Shown here: positions 35,809-44,949 of the stretch, piece by piece | Numbering within the stretch: position 1 is the stretch's first letter | Layout: each line of letters starts with the position of its first letter | From: Planctomycetota bacterium | GTDB taxonomy: Bacteria; Planctomycetota; SZUA-567; H5-PLA8 | Assembly (NCBI GenBank): GCA_015075375.1 | Contig: JABTUM010000004.1 | Location: forward strand, 372,001 to 436,000 | DNA: 64,000 nt | Direction of reading: 5' to 3' | Notes under the pieces: generated by a model | What the model was told of the DNA's origin: nothing | The model's input: the letters and a program-made list of their open reading frames with translations, nothing else | Database searches by the model: none | Made by a program: the position numbers and the translations under genes

Positions 35809-37326
35809 TTACTTCACCGGAATCTCCACCCGCCCGGCGCGCTTGCGCACGAACGGCTTGCCCGAAGCGTTCGCGTTCCCGGTAAAGGGCGGCAGGAACG
35901 CCCCCCCCGCCTCGGTGCGTGCATCGTCCAGTTCCTGGGCAAATTTACGAATCTTCGCGTTCACGCGGTCCAAATCCGCTTCGGTCAGCGGCGGATTGGG
36001 TTCGGGATAGCCGCGTACGTACTCGCGCAGGGATTCGACATCGGCCAGCGCATCGCGCGGCGGGCGCGATATGCGCTGCAGGCGGTCGTACGTATCCAGC
36101 ATCGTGTAAAAATTGTGCTCGCCCAGTTCCTTGCTGGAGATCAGCTTGTCGGTGATCTCGCGGATGTAGCGCAGCGTCTTGAGATTCTCGGCGCTGATCT
36201 TGATCCCTTCTACGCCGCGTTCGAGGTCCGGCATGGACTGCTCCAGGGACCGCGAGGCCATGTGCTCCATGTTGCTCACCCGGTCGGTCACGCCACCCAA
36301 GGTCATGGCCAAGCGCTGCAAATTGGTTTTCATCTCTTCCAGATGCGGACTGCTGCTGGAGAGCATGAAGCGCACGTCGTCCTGAATCCGGTTGAAGACA
36401 CCCATCGTTTCGGCGCGGGCCTGCTTCGTGGTATCCTGAAGCTTCTGCAGCCGGTCGCTCACGTCGCGCCGCGCGCCGGAGAGCGTGTCGAACAGCCGCG
36501 CGGAATCGGGCTGCAGGCGTTCGAAAAGCTTGCCCGCGCTGTCCATGGCTCCGGAGGAAGCGTCGTCGAGCTTGTTGAACTTTTCGGAAGTGATCGACGC
36601 GCGCTTTTCCGAGATCGCGGTCATCTCTCCAAAGCGCGTCATGATCGCGTCCACGCGCACCGATGCGCGCTTGAAGGCCAGACGTTCCTGCGCCCCTACC
36701 ACGTCGGTGACGCTGGACAAGACGTCCTCCACCTGATCGACGCTGCGCGCCAGGCTCTGGAAGAAATCGCCCGAACTGCCGAAGAGGATGGTGTCTTCTT
36801 CCGGTTCCAGCGGGCGCCCGTTCCCGGACACGATCTCGATGCTCGCGTCGCCCAGAATCGTGTTGGAGATGCGAACCGAATCGTCCTCCCGGTAACGCCG
36901 GTGGTGCCCCTCGACGAGCACCTCGAGCGAAAGCTGGATCATGGTCTTTTCGAGCAACGCATCCTTGACCGCCTTGTCGAAGTCGTAATCGGGAACCAGG
37001 CGCAGCTCGCGGCGCTGGTTCTCCGTCAGCGGCAGATCGTCGAGGTTGGAGCGGTGAAACGGTCTGATCCGCGCGAGCACGCTGGGGTCGAGATGCACGA
37101 TCCGCATGGTCTTGACGCGGCCGATCTCGACGCCGTTGTAACGCACCGCGGCTTCGGGGCGCAGGGCGCTGACTGACGCGAAGATGACGTTCACTTCCTG
37201 ACGCTCGCGCCAAAAACGCGAGACCCGCCCGTAGAGGATCAGCATCCCCACGAACAAAGCGAGGCAGAAGGCCAGGAACAAGCCGGCCTTCACTTCCACC
37301 TCGGAGTAATGGGGACTGCGGGCCAT
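35809..37326 (-). CDS. MCE-domain protein 2 of the Mla-type operon (MlaD-like)
   Basis: 505 residues. The same plan as its neighbours: N-terminal anchor (LFLAFCLALFVGMLILYG), MCE core NVIFASVSALRPEAAVRYNGVEIGRVKTMRIVHLD, an insertion with LDDLPLTENQRRELRLV, GDASIEIVSGNG, and then about 300 residues of coiled coil. The identity to the other two copies is clear in the anchor and MCE core and low in the coiled coil, so they are old paralogues that probably form hetero-oligomeric or stacked rings. The gene is 16 bp downstream of copy 1. Confidence 0.9.
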   Translation of the reverse strand: MARSPHYSEVEVKAGLFLAFCLALFVGMLILYGRVSRFWRERQEVNVIFASVSALRPEAAVRYNGVEIGRVKTMRIVHLDPSVLARIRPFHRSNLDDLPLTENQRRELRLVPDYDFDKAVKDALLEKTMIQLSLEVLVEGHHRRYREDDSVRISNTILGDASIEIVSGNGRPLEPEEDTILFGSSGDFFQSLARSVDQVEDVLSSVTDVVGAQERLAFKRASVRVDAIMTRFGEMTAISEKRASITSEKFNKLDDASSGAMDSAGKLFERLQPDSARLFDTLSGARRDVSDRLQKLQDTTKQARAETMGVFNRIQDDVRFMLSSSSPHLEEMKTNLQRLAMTLGGVTDRVSNMEHMASRSLEQSMPDLERGVEGIKISAENLKTLRYIREITDKLISSKELGEHNFYTMLDTYDRLQRISRPPRDALADVESLREYVRGYPEPNPPLTEADLDRVNAKIRKFAQELDDARTEAGGAFLPPFTGNANASGKPFVRKRAGRVEIPVK

Positions 37327-37342
37327 GCGTGCTCCGGTTTGC

Positions 37343-38758
37343 CTAACGCCTCTTCGCCGGAGCCGCGGGCTCGGGCGCCAACAGGTAACGGTCCATCTCG
37401 CTTAAAATCGCCTGCACGCGCTGCATGCGCTGCTGGTCGGAAGGATCGCCGGGTTTGATCTCGCGGCGCGCTTCCTCGAGCGTCCCGCGCAGGTTGTCGA
37501 AGTGCCAGCGCATCAGATCGCGCCGCCATTCGGCGTCCATGGCCGCGCCTTCCGGCCCGCGCACCGTCTGCAGCGCCGCGTACGGATAATGCCCCAGGTA
37601 CCAGAACTTCTCTTCCAAGCTGTCGGCCGTCTCGCTTAATCCCTGAAAGAGCGAACGCGTGCTGGAGATCCCCTCGCGCAGGGTGCGGTCGGCGCGGACC
37701 ATCGCGCGCTCGATGCTCTCCACGCGCCCCGTAATGCGCCGCGCGAACTCGCGGGACTCCTTGATCAGCGTCGGAACCTCGCCCTTGTAGCGCTTCGAGA
37801 TCTCCGCGGCGACCTTCAGGTCTTCCAGCGTCCCCTCGCGGACTTCCTTGACCTTGACGCGGGCGCTGTCCATGAACTCGGCCACCTTGGCCTTCATGTC
37901 CACCAGCCCCTGGTTGCCGGAGGCCAGTTTCTGTTCCAGTTCGGGGCGAATGTTCGCGATGCTCTCGCGCGTCTGTTCCACCTTCAGTTTGCCGTCGTCG
38001 ATGTTGCGATCCAGGCCGTCCCAGATGCCCGGCAGGTTGTGCGCCACCTGCCCGAAGGTCGCGTCCATCCGTTCGGTGAAGTTGTCGAAGTTGCGCAGCT
38101 TCTGGGCCATCGGGGATTCGGCCCCGCCGCCCACCATCTCGCCCACGGAGAGCAGAATCTCCGCGACCTGGTCCATGCTCTTGGCCAGATCGGAATACAT
38201 GTCGCCGCTGACGCCCAGCAGTACGCGCCCTTCGGTGGGATCGTACGGCGCACCGGTGCCGGATATGATCTCGATCGCCGACTCGCTCATGATCGTCGCC
38301 GTAACGCGAACTTGATCGTCCACGCGGTAGCGCTTGGTGTCGCCTTCGGCGAGGACTTCCAGTCCCACCAGCGCCATCGAACGCCCCACCAGCTTCTCGC
38401 GAATCGCCGCATCGATCCGCTCACGGCCCACGCCCAGCAAGGCTTCGCGTTCTTCATCGGTCAGCGGCAGGCAGCTCAGGTGCCGCTCGGCGAATTCGGG
38501 AAAGCGCTCCAGCGCCGCCGCATCGAGTTCCAGCAGTTCGATGCGCCGCACGCGGCCGATCTCGAGCCCGTTGTAGAGCACCAGCGCGTCGGGGTGCAGC
38601 GTGGTCACGTTGGCGAAAGCGACGGGCAGGATTTGCCGCCCGCGCCACGACCGGCTGACTTTGCCGTAGACGAAGAGCATGGCGACGAGCAGGCCGATGC
38701 AAAAGGTCAGGAAGATCCCGGCCTTGACCTCGGCGTTGCTGATGCGTCCACGCGCCAC
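37343..38758 (-). CDS. MCE-domain protein 1 of the Mla-type operon (MlaD-like)
   Basis: 471 residues from a GTG start. It has the anchor IFLTFCIGLLVAMLFVYG and MCE core ILPVAFANVTTLHPDALVLYNGLEIGRVRRIELLELD. An insertion carries LSCLPLTDEEREALLGVG, then MSESAIEIISGTG, and a coiled-coil C-terminal half ends with Ala/Pro/Arg. It is the first of three MCE genes in the operon and lies 71 bp after the ATPase gene. Together with the permease and ATPase it should form a trans-envelope lipid transporter. Confidence 0.9.
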   Translation of the reverse strand: MARGRISNAEVKAGIFLTFCIGLLVAMLFVYGKVSRSWRGRQILPVAFANVTTLHPDALVLYNGLEIGRVRRIELLELDAAALERFPEFAERHLSCLPLTDEEREALLGVGRERIDAAIREKLVGRSMALVGLEVLAEGDTKRYRVDDQVRVTATIMSESAIEIISGTGAPYDPTEGRVLLGVSGDMYSDLAKSMDQVAEILLSVGEMVGGGAESPMAQKLRNFDNFTERMDATFGQVAHNLPGIWDGLDRNIDDGKLKVEQTRESIANIRPELEQKLASGNQGLVDMKAKVAEFMDSARVKVKEVREGTLEDLKVAAEISKRYKGEVPTLIKESREFARRITGRVESIERAMVRADRTLREGISSTRSLFQGLSETADSLEEKFWYLGHYPYAALQTVRGPEGAAMDAEWRRDLMRWHFDNLRGTLEEARREIKPGDPSDQQRMQRVQAILSEMDRYLLAPEPAAPAKRR

Positions 38759-38828
38759 GGCACAACCTCACTCGTTAGGCGTCCGCCCCGGCGGCGAACG
38801 CATGCCGGCTTACGGCCCTGCCGGAGCA

Positions 38829-39707
38829 TCAGCCCAGGCGGCCTTTCTCCAGCGCGCTGCGCGGGAAGACGGCCGTCTTGGCTTCGATCGGTCCCTGGAT
38901 GAAACGGCGCACGAAGGTGTCCGTGCTGCCTTTGATCTCGTGCGGCATCCCTTCGGCGACTACCTTGCCTTCGTGGAGCACCACCATGCGGTCGGCGACG
39001 CGAAACGCACTCTTCAAGTCGTGCGTCACCACCACGCTCGTCACGTTCATCGTCCGAGCCAAATCCATGATCAGGCCGTCGATGATGCCGGTCATGATGG
39101 GGTCGAGGCCGCTGGTCGGCTCGTCGTAGAACAACAGTTCGGGATCCAGCGCAATCGCCCGGGCCAGTCCAGCGCGCTTGGCCATACCGCCGGAGATCTG
39201 GCTGGGCAGGCGGTCTTCGGCCTCGCGCAAGCCGACCAGTTCAAGCTTTACCTTCACCATCAGATCGATCATGTCGTCGTTGAGGTCGGTGTGTTCGCGC
39301 AGCGGCAGCGCCACATTCTCGCCGACGGTCATGCTGCTGAAGAGCGCGCCGCTCTGAAAGAGAATGCCGAAGCGCTTGCGCACGCCGTCGAGTTCCCGCG
39401 TATTGGCCAGCTTCAAATCCTGCCCGAACAGCTTCACCGTGCCTTCGTCGGGCGGATACGCGCCGATCAGGGTCCGCAGCAACGTCGATTTGCCGCAGCC
39501 GGACGCGCCCATCACGACGAGCGTTTCGCCGCGGCGCACCGTCAGATCGATCCCGTCCAGCACGGTCTTCTCGCCGAAGCGCTTGCGCAGCGCCTTGGTC
39601 TCAATGACCACCTGCGGGTCGTCGGTAAAAACTTCGACCGGATCGGCCGCCGGCGTGATGCCGGAGCCGGTCGAAGCCATCTGCGGAGCTTTGCGTTCGG
39701 AGGTCAT
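38829..39707 (-). CDS. mlaF: MlaF-like ABC transporter ATP-binding protein
   Basis: 292 residues. Walker A GASGCGKSTLLRTL, Q-loop FGILFQSGALFSSMTVGENV, signature QISGGMAKRAGLARAIALDP, Walker B LLFYDEPTSGLDPI and the switch His in VVVTHDLKSAF. The SGGM(A/V)KR signature and the DEPTSGLDPI stretch are typical of the Mla/Ttg2A family that powers phospholipid or organic-solvent-tolerance transport. The ATG overlaps the permease stop by 4 nt (ATGA), so translation is coupled to mlaE. Confidence 0.95.
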   Translation of the reverse strand: MTSERKAPQMASTGSGITPAADPVEVFTDDPQVVIETKALRKRFGEKTVLDGIDLTVRRGETLVVMGASGCGKSTLLRTLIGAYPPDEGTVKLFGQDLKLANTRELDGVRKRFGILFQSGALFSSMTVGENVALPLREHTDLNDDMIDLMVKVKLELVGLREAEDRLPSQISGGMAKRAGLARAIALDPELLFYDEPTSGLDPIMTGIIDGLIMDLARTMNVTSVVVTHDLKSAFRVADRMVVLHEGKVVAEGMPHEIKGSTDTFVRRFIQGPIEAKTAVFPRSALEKGRLG

Positions 39708-40495
39708 ACCGCGGCCAGGGTCCAGTGGAAGAGGATCGTGAAGCAGAGATTTGCGAAGATGATCAGGACGATGCTCAGGACCACCGCGTTGGTGGTCGCG
39801 CGGCCGACGCCCAAGGCGCCGCCCTGGGCGTTGAGCCCCTGGCGGCAGGCCACCAGGGTAATGATCATTCCGAAGGCGAAGGCTTTCACCAAGCCTTTAG
39901 GTATGTCCATCCATTCCACCGCGTTGTTGTTGATATCCACATAGGTGGGACTGCCGATGTCGAGCATCGTCGTGCCCACCAGGTAGCCGCCGAACATGCC
40001 CAGCACGTCGGCGATCAGGGTCAGGCACATCATCATGAGGCAGACGCCCAGCATGCGCGGCAGCACCAGGAAGCGCACGGGGGAAAGCGCTGCACATTCC
40101 AGCGCCAGGATCTCTTCGTTTACCGTCATCGTGCCGATCTCGGCCGCGATCGCCGCGCCCGCGAAGCCGCTCATCACGATCGCCGTCATCAGCGGCGCCA
40201 GTTCGCGCGTCACCGCCACCGCCACCACCTTCGCCGTCCAGGTGATCACGCCCAGCTTGTGCAGCATCTCGGACATCGAGACGGCGACGATCATGCCGAC
40301 GAAGAGGTTCACCAGTGCGACGATCGGGATCGCGCGGATCCCGAAGCGGATCATCTGGAGCGCCACCGGTTCGGCGCGCATGTGCGGCAGCGAGACCGCC
40401 GTACGGTTCGCCAATAGGCCCATATGGCCGACTTCTTCGATCAGCGCCAGCGCACCGGATCCCAGTGCGCCGAGCATGCGTGCCACGGCTTGCAT
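39704..40495 (-). CDS. mlaE: MlaE-like phospholipid transport permease
   Basis: 263 residues, AGGAG upstream of ATG 40495. It has the MlaE/YrbE hallmark region VTRELAPLMTAIVMSGFAGAAIAAEIGTM, the VNEEILALECAALSPVRFLVLPRMLGV segment and five or so transmembrane helices. It is the inner-membrane core of the Mla-type ABC system, with the ATPase and three MCE proteins downstream. A 15-bp odd palindrome about 90 bp upstream may serve as an operator. Confidence 0.95.
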   Translation of the reverse strand: MQAVARMLGALGSGALALIEEVGHMGLLANRTAVSLPHMRAEPVALQMIRFGIRAIPIVALVNLFVGMIVAVSMSEMLHKLGVITWTAKVVAVAVTRELAPLMTAIVMSGFAGAAIAAEIGTMTVNEEILALECAALSPVRFLVLPRMLGVCLMMMCLTLIADVLGMFGGYLVGTTMLDIGSPTYVDINNNAVEWMDIPKGLVKAFAFGMIITLVACRQGLNAQGGALGVGRATTNAVVLSIVLIIFANLCFTILFHWTLAAV

Positions 40496-40586
40496 CCGTC
40501 CACTCCTGCAACAGCCCGATTGGGCAAAGATTTAAGCCCCTTTAGATACGCGCCCAAGGGGGCAGAATCAAGCGGCGTAGCATGCT

Positions 40587-40601
40587 TTACCTTAAAGGTA
40601 A
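40587..40601. promoter_or_regulatory. Palindrome upstream of the Mla-type operon
   Basis: TTACCTT-A-AAGGTAA is a perfect odd palindrome, about 92 bp before the mlaE start. It could be an operator for a dimeric repressor. No regulator is adjacent and only one site is seen. Confidence 0.3.
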
Positions 40602-40684
40602 CGTCGAGGCACCTCGTGCATGCCGGGGTCGCTGGGCGAGCTTGGGTAGGACGCCGCGTGCGCGCCCGGCTTCGCGCGAAAGCG

Positions 40685-41941
40685 TCAGGGGGCCGGAATC
40701 AAGCGCTCGATGGCATCGACCGCGCGTTCGCGGGCCAGCTTACCGTCGATCCGCGCGGCCAAAGCCTGTGCGCGCGACTTCACTTGGGGATCGTCCAAGA
40801 GGCGCCGCAGCTTCGCGACGAGGTTCGGGACGGTGAAGTGCTTCGGCCGCAGTTCGTCGCCGACGCCAAGGGCGGTGAGCCGAGCGGCGTTGTCGAACTG
40901 GTCGTGCGCCAGCGGCCAGACCAATTGAGGCACGCCGGCCGCCAAGCCCTGCGCGCACGTGCCCACACCGCCGTGGTGCACCGAAGCGGCCGCGTGCGGA
41001 AGCAGTTCGCTGAAGGGTACATACGCAAAGTGCTGCACGCCTTCCGGCAGCTTATCGGGCACGTTCTCGCGGTGGCGCGAGAGCAGCATGCCGCGCCGGC
41101 CCAAGAGCGCGCACGCCGCGGCGGCCGTCTCGAAGAAACCGCGCCCGTGCCGGTGCGCGCTGCCCGGCGTGAAGACGATCGGCGGCGAGCCCGAATCCAA
41201 GAACGCGGCCACATCGGCGGGTAGCGGCTCCACGCCGCGCTCGTCGTAAAGCGGAAACCCCGCGCAAACCGTCTGCGGCGGCCAATCGGGTTGGGGCTCG
41301 GCGAACCATTCCGGAAAGAGCGCCACCACAAGCTGCGGACTGTGCCACCACGCATGCATGAATCGTTTGACCGGCGGCAGGCCCAACTCCGCTCGGAACG
41401 CATTGAGCGGCTTTCCGAGAATCGGATCGACGAAGCCGAGATCGGCCAGCCAGTACATCAGCCGCGTATATGCGTGCGGCGCCCACGCCGGCCACGGCGC
41501 GCCGGGCAGTTTCGGCGGTTTGTGAACGCTGCGCAGGATCGCCGGTTGCAGGTGCACCGTCGCCAGAGGGATGCCCAGCTTCTCGTGCGCCACCCGCGCG
41601 CCCAGTGCGAGTCCGGAGGTCACCAGCACGGTCCGCCCCGGTCGCGTGTGCTTCTGGATCTGCTCGTAGAGATGCATCAAATAGCCTTCTTTGACGCCCT
41701 CAGCGACTACGCCGAAGCCCTTCGTGGGATGCCAGATGTCCGGATTGAGCGTGGCTTTGCGAAATTCTTCGTCGGTCCCGAAGAGTTCGACCGGAAACCC
41801 GAGCTTCTCCATCAGCGGCGCAAAGTGCCCGTTGACGAAAAAGAGCACCTCGTGGCCGCGGCGGCGGAGTTCCTCGCCCAGCCCCGTGAAGGGATGCACG
41901 TCGCCGTGGCTGCCGTAGGGAATGAGAATAAAGCGCGTCAT
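40685..41941 (-). CDS. UGT-type glycosyltransferase (GT1 family)
   Basis: 418 residues. The N-terminal domain starts MTRFILIPYGSHGDVHPFTGLGEELRRRGHEV, the sugar-acceptor side of a GT-B fold. The C-terminal domain has VHHGGVGTCAQGLAAGVPQLVWPLAHDQFDNAARL split over the donor-binding motif (HGGxGT, PxxxDQ). The layout is like sterol/macrolide/flavonoid-type UDP-glycosyltransferases, so it probably glycosylates a lipid or secondary metabolite. The gene lies between the Mla operon and a coiled-coil gene on the same strand, without close spacing. Confidence 0.9.
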   Translation of the reverse strand: MTRFILIPYGSHGDVHPFTGLGEELRRRGHEVLFFVNGHFAPLMEKLGFPVELFGTDEEFRKATLNPDIWHPTKGFGVVAEGVKEGYLMHLYEQIQKHTRPGRTVLVTSGLALGARVAHEKLGIPLATVHLQPAILRSVHKPPKLPGAPWPAWAPHAYTRLMYWLADLGFVDPILGKPLNAFRAELGLPPVKRFMHAWWHSPQLVVALFPEWFAEPQPDWPPQTVCAGFPLYDERGVEPLPADVAAFLDSGSPPIVFTPGSAHRHGRGFFETAAAACALLGRRGMLLSRHRENVPDKLPEGVQHFAYVPFSELLPHAAASVHHGGVGTCAQGLAAGVPQLVWPLAHDQFDNAARLTALGVGDELRPKHFTVPNLVAKLRRLLDDPQVKSRAQALAARIDGKLARERAVDAIERLIPAP

Positions 41942-42019
41942 GCGAGGCGAACCGAGGGATGCCGATCGAACACGGCTCGCAGCGTAGCTTATGGGCGCGT
42001 ACGGAGCAACGTGCAGGCT

Positions 42020-42631
42020 TCAATCTTCCAGCCGGATCACCGTCGCGCGCACTCCGATGCTGCTGCCTCCGGAAGCGCCCTCGTTCGCGTACCCGCCGGC
42101 CGATCCGCTGTGGCTCGACGACGAGCGGCTCACACCGCCCAGTTCGGTCCAGCCGCCGGATTCCACGGTGTACCCGCCGCCGCCCGCGCCTTCGACGTAC
42201 ACGCGTTCACGCGAAGCGTATCCGCTGGCGGCACGCTCACGGCCCTCGCCGCCGCGCGCCCAGGCCTTGCGCTCCTCTTCCTCGCGCTTGAGTTCCTCGC
42301 GTTCGAGTTTCTCCGTGCGCTTGCGGGCTTCCTCGGCGCGCTTAGCGAGTTCCTTCTCGGCCTTCTCGGCTTCCTTTTCGCGGCGGCGGCGTTCTTCGTC
42401 CTGAGCCTTGGCGCGCGCGACGACGTCCTTCGACCAACCGGCCGCGGGGGCGTCGGCCCGCGCCGAGCCTCCCGTTTCGCGGGCCGCATCTTGCTGGCCG
42501 GCGCGGCGAGCCTGCGCTTCCAGTTCGTCGCGCAGCCGCTGGATCGGATCTTCCTTCTTAGCTTCTTCGGCCGCCACAGCACTCGACAGCACCAGCCAGG
42601 CCACCAGGATCGCGGTCCCAAGGTTCTTCAT
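42020..42631 (-). CDS. Small exported charged coiled-coil protein
   Basis: 203 residues from ATG 42631, with AAGGGGAG upstream. A signal peptide (MKNLGTAILVAWLVLSSAVA) is followed by a highly charged coiled coil of Lys/Glu/Arg-rich heptads (about residues 20-125). The C-terminal 75 residues are Ser/Gly/Tyr-rich and unstructured (GSAGGYANEGASGGSS), ending in GVRATVIRLED. It is probably a periplasmic or surface-associated structural protein. No homologous family is recognised. Confidence 0.6.
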   Translation of the reverse strand: MKNLGTAILVAWLVLSSAVAAEEAKKEDPIQRLRDELEAQARRAGQQDAARETGGSARADAPAAGWSKDVVARAKAQDEERRRREKEAEKAEKELAKRAEEARKRTEKLEREELKREEEERKAWARGGEGRERAASGYASRERVYVEGAGGGGYTVESGGWTELGGVSRSSSSHSGSAGGYANEGASGGSSIGVRATVIRLED

Positions 42632-42791
42632 AGTCGCTCTCCCCTTCGCCAAACTTGTACGCTTCCCTAAAGGACGGAAGGCGCCGGACGCCTCTCAGCA
42701 CCGATTTGCAGCGCTTTCCGGCGCTTCAGTTGAAGCGCGCAGCCGGATTGCTATCCTGTTAGCTTAACGCCAGTTAACTCAGGAGTCGCCG

Positions 42792-44096
42792 ATGAACGCC
42801 ACGCTCGTCTCGCAGCTTTTTCGCGAACTGCAAAAGCTGCCGATTCTCGATCCGCACACGCACGTCCGTGCCGATCAGCCCGTCGCAAAGCACCTCGGCG
42901 ACCTGCTGGGCTACCACTATTACACCGAGCTGGCCAACAGCAGCCGCGGCACGCCGGTGAAGCTCCCCGACGATCCGCAGGCGCGCATCGACTACGTCTG
43001 GCCGCACCTGCCGCAACTGCGCGGCACCGTTCAGTTCGACTGGATGATGGGCATCAGCGAAATCCTGCTGGGCATTCCGCGCGCGGATTGGTGGACGCAG
43101 CCCAAAGAAACGATCGTCAAGCGCGCGCAGCAGGTGATCGAGTCGAAGAGCTACGCGAGCCTGGTCTGGGAGAAGAGCAACCTCACCCAGGCCTACATGA
43201 CCAACCTCTTCGACGAAGACCTTTCGAAGCACGCCGACGCGCGGCTGGTCCCGTGCCTGCGCACCGACGACCTCGTTTTCCACCTCGTCAAACAGAAGAC
43301 CCTCCCGCGGCTAGAACAAGCCAGCGGGATCAAGGTCGGCGAATCGCTGGACCGATTCAACGAAGGCCTGAGCAAAATCTTCGAACGCTACGCGGGCTGG
43401 AAGATGGGCTACGCCGCACTGGGCCTGCCGCCGAACTACATCCAGGCCGGCGAAGTCAGCCGCAGCCAGGCCGAACTGGTGCACGGTCGACTCGCCGCCG
43501 GCGAACACCTCAGCGAAGAACAGCGCTACGCTTGGGCCGCGTACATGCTGGACCGGATCGCCGCCGAATGTGCGCGCGTAAAGGCGCCGTTCGTGGTGAT
43601 GGTCGGCGCGGACCGCGAGGTGTATCCGCAGGGCGTTCCGGCGGGGCAGGATCTCTTCCGCTGCGACAGCCACCTGCGCGGGCTCGACGGGCTCTTCAAC
43701 AAATACGCGGACGTGCGCTTCCCGGTGATGGTGGTCAGCGATACGGCGGGCCTGGAACTGGCCGCGCAGGGCTGGATCCGGCACAACGTATTCGTCTTCA
43801 GCCATTGGTGGTACGCCAACAACCCCGAAGACATCCGCCGCGAAGTGCGCCGCCGCCTGGACGTGCTTCCGCGCAATAAGATGATCGGATTCCACAGCGA
43901 CGGGTATTCGAGCGAGTTCATCCTGCCCAAATTCAACACCTACCGCTTGGTGCTCGCCAAGGTGCTGGCCGAGAAGATCGAAGAGAGCCAGGTCGCGGGC
44001 AGCAGCGTGACCGAACCCTTGGACACCAAGGCCGCGTTGGAACTGGCCGAACGGATCCTGATTCAGAATCCGAAAGCCCTCTTCGGAATCCGCTAA
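42792..44096 (+). CDS. Amidohydrolase-fold protein related to glucuronate isomerase (UxaC)
   Basis: 434 residues, with AGGAG-type sequence upstream. The first strand carries LPILDPHTHVRADQP with the metal-binding HxH motif. VQFDWMMGISEILLGIP, VLPRNKMIGFHSDGYSSEF (a late metal or acid residue) and HWWYANNPEDIR are other conserved patches. Total length and the Trp-rich TIM-barrel pattern fit uronate isomerases, but it is a divergent member and the substrate is uncertain. Uronate isomerases interconvert glucuronate and fructuronate in pectin/alginate breakdown. It converges with the PhyH gene, sharing 4 bp at the stops. Confidence 0.75.
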   Translation: MNATLVSQLFRELQKLPILDPHTHVRADQPVAKHLGDLLGYHYYTELANSSRGTPVKLPDDPQARIDYVWPHLPQLRGTVQFDWMMGISEILLGIPRADWWTQPKETIVKRAQQVIESKSYASLVWEKSNLTQAYMTNLFDEDLSKHADARLVPCLRTDDLVFHLVKQKTLPRLEQASGIKVGESLDRFNEGLSKIFERYAGWKMGYAALGLPPNYIQAGEVSRSQAELVHGRLAAGEHLSEEQRYAWAAYMLDRIAAECARVKAPFVVMVGADREVYPQGVPAGQDLFRCDSHLRGLDGLFNKYADVRFPVMVVSDTAGLELAAQGWIRHNVFVFSHWWYANNPEDIRREVRRRLDVLPRNKMIGFHSDGYSSEFILPKFNTYRLVLAKVLAEKIEESQVAGSSVTEPLDTKAALELAERILIQNPKALFGIR

Positions 44097-44836
44097 GCGG
44101 TCACGGCTTCCACGCGCGGGCGCACGCCGCCGGTCATGCGCAGCAGGGCTTTCTGACGCGGATTGAGCGCGCTCCACGCTTCGGCGGGGAAGCCTTCATG
44201 CGGGTCGTTCTGGAAATCCATCCAGCCGCCGGCGCCTATACGGTAATGCCCGAAAAGGCCAACCCGCTCGCGGTCGGTCCGGTTGGCGCCGCCGCCGTGC
44301 CAGAGCTGCCCGTTGAAAACCAATACGCTGCCCGAGCGAGCCACGGCCTGATGCACAAACAGGATTTCGCGGTCCGCCGGAGGCGTCTCGATCGGACTGA
44401 GATGGCTTCCGGGAACGACGCGCGTGGCGCCGTTCTCGAGCGTGAAATCGTCAAGCAGCCAGACGGTGTTGGCCATGATCGGACGCCCGGCCCTCCGGAA
44501 CTCCGCCGGTATATCGCTGTGCAGCGCCTGCTCGCGGTCGCCCGGGCGAACAATACGTGAGTTCAGGCTGCCCAGAATCAACTGCGGGCCGAGCACCGCT
44601 TCGACTACCGGTAGCACCCGAGTGTGATCGATTAACGGCCAGTAGGAGCGGTCGCGCGCAACCAGGTTGGCCACGTGCCGAGCCGGACCGCCGAAAGTCG
44701 CTTCGGTGCCGACCTCCTCCGCCAAACGGCGCGTGCAGGCGCGCAGTTCCGACACTTCTGCGGCACTTAGCACGTTTTCAATCACCGTAAACCCGTGCAG
44801 ATCCAGTTCGAACGCGTGTTGCTCGCGGCTTTTCAT
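44093..44836 (-). CDS. Phytanoyl-CoA dioxygenase family protein (PhyH) 1
   Basis: 247 residues. The non-haem Fe(II)/2-oxoglutarate oxygenase signature is present: the HxD motif in QALHSDIPAEFR, the GSHLSP patch, and the distal His with the 2-oxoglutarate-binding Arg in LWHGGGANRTDRERVGL. It has a double-stranded beta-helix pattern over residues about 90-200. PhyH paralogues hydroxylate varied small molecules. It is divergent from an AraC-type regulator 113 bp away, suggesting inducible control. Confidence 0.9.
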   Translation of the reverse strand: MKSREQHAFELDLHGFTVIENVLSAAEVSELRACTRRLAEEVGTEATFGGPARHVANLVARDRSYWPLIDHTRVLPVVEAVLGPQLILGSLNSRIVRPGDREQALHSDIPAEFRRAGRPIMANTVWLLDDFTLENGATRVVPGSHLSPIETPPADREILFVHQAVARSGSVLVFNGQLWHGGGANRTDRERVGLFGHYRIGAGGWMDFQNDPHEGFPAEAWSALNPRQKALLRMTGGVRPRVEAVTA

Positions 44837-44920
44837 GGCGGGTTCTCTCCCTTTATTCGCCTGATCTCAACATAGCCTGCAGGGACGATCCGGGGCCATG
44901 CAACTTTGCGGTCAATTCGT

Positions 44921-44926
44921 TATACT
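44921..44926 (+). promoter_or_regulatory. Possible -10 box for the AraC regulator gene
   Basis: TATACT lies 23 nt before the regulator's ATG, with TAGGAG (44935-44940) at a good ribosome-binding distance. A -35 box is not clear. The promoter region lies between the divergent PhyH and AraC genes, as expected for autoregulated AraC control. Confidence 0.35.
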
Positions 44927-44949
44927 TTTAAGAATAGGAGCCGCCTCCA

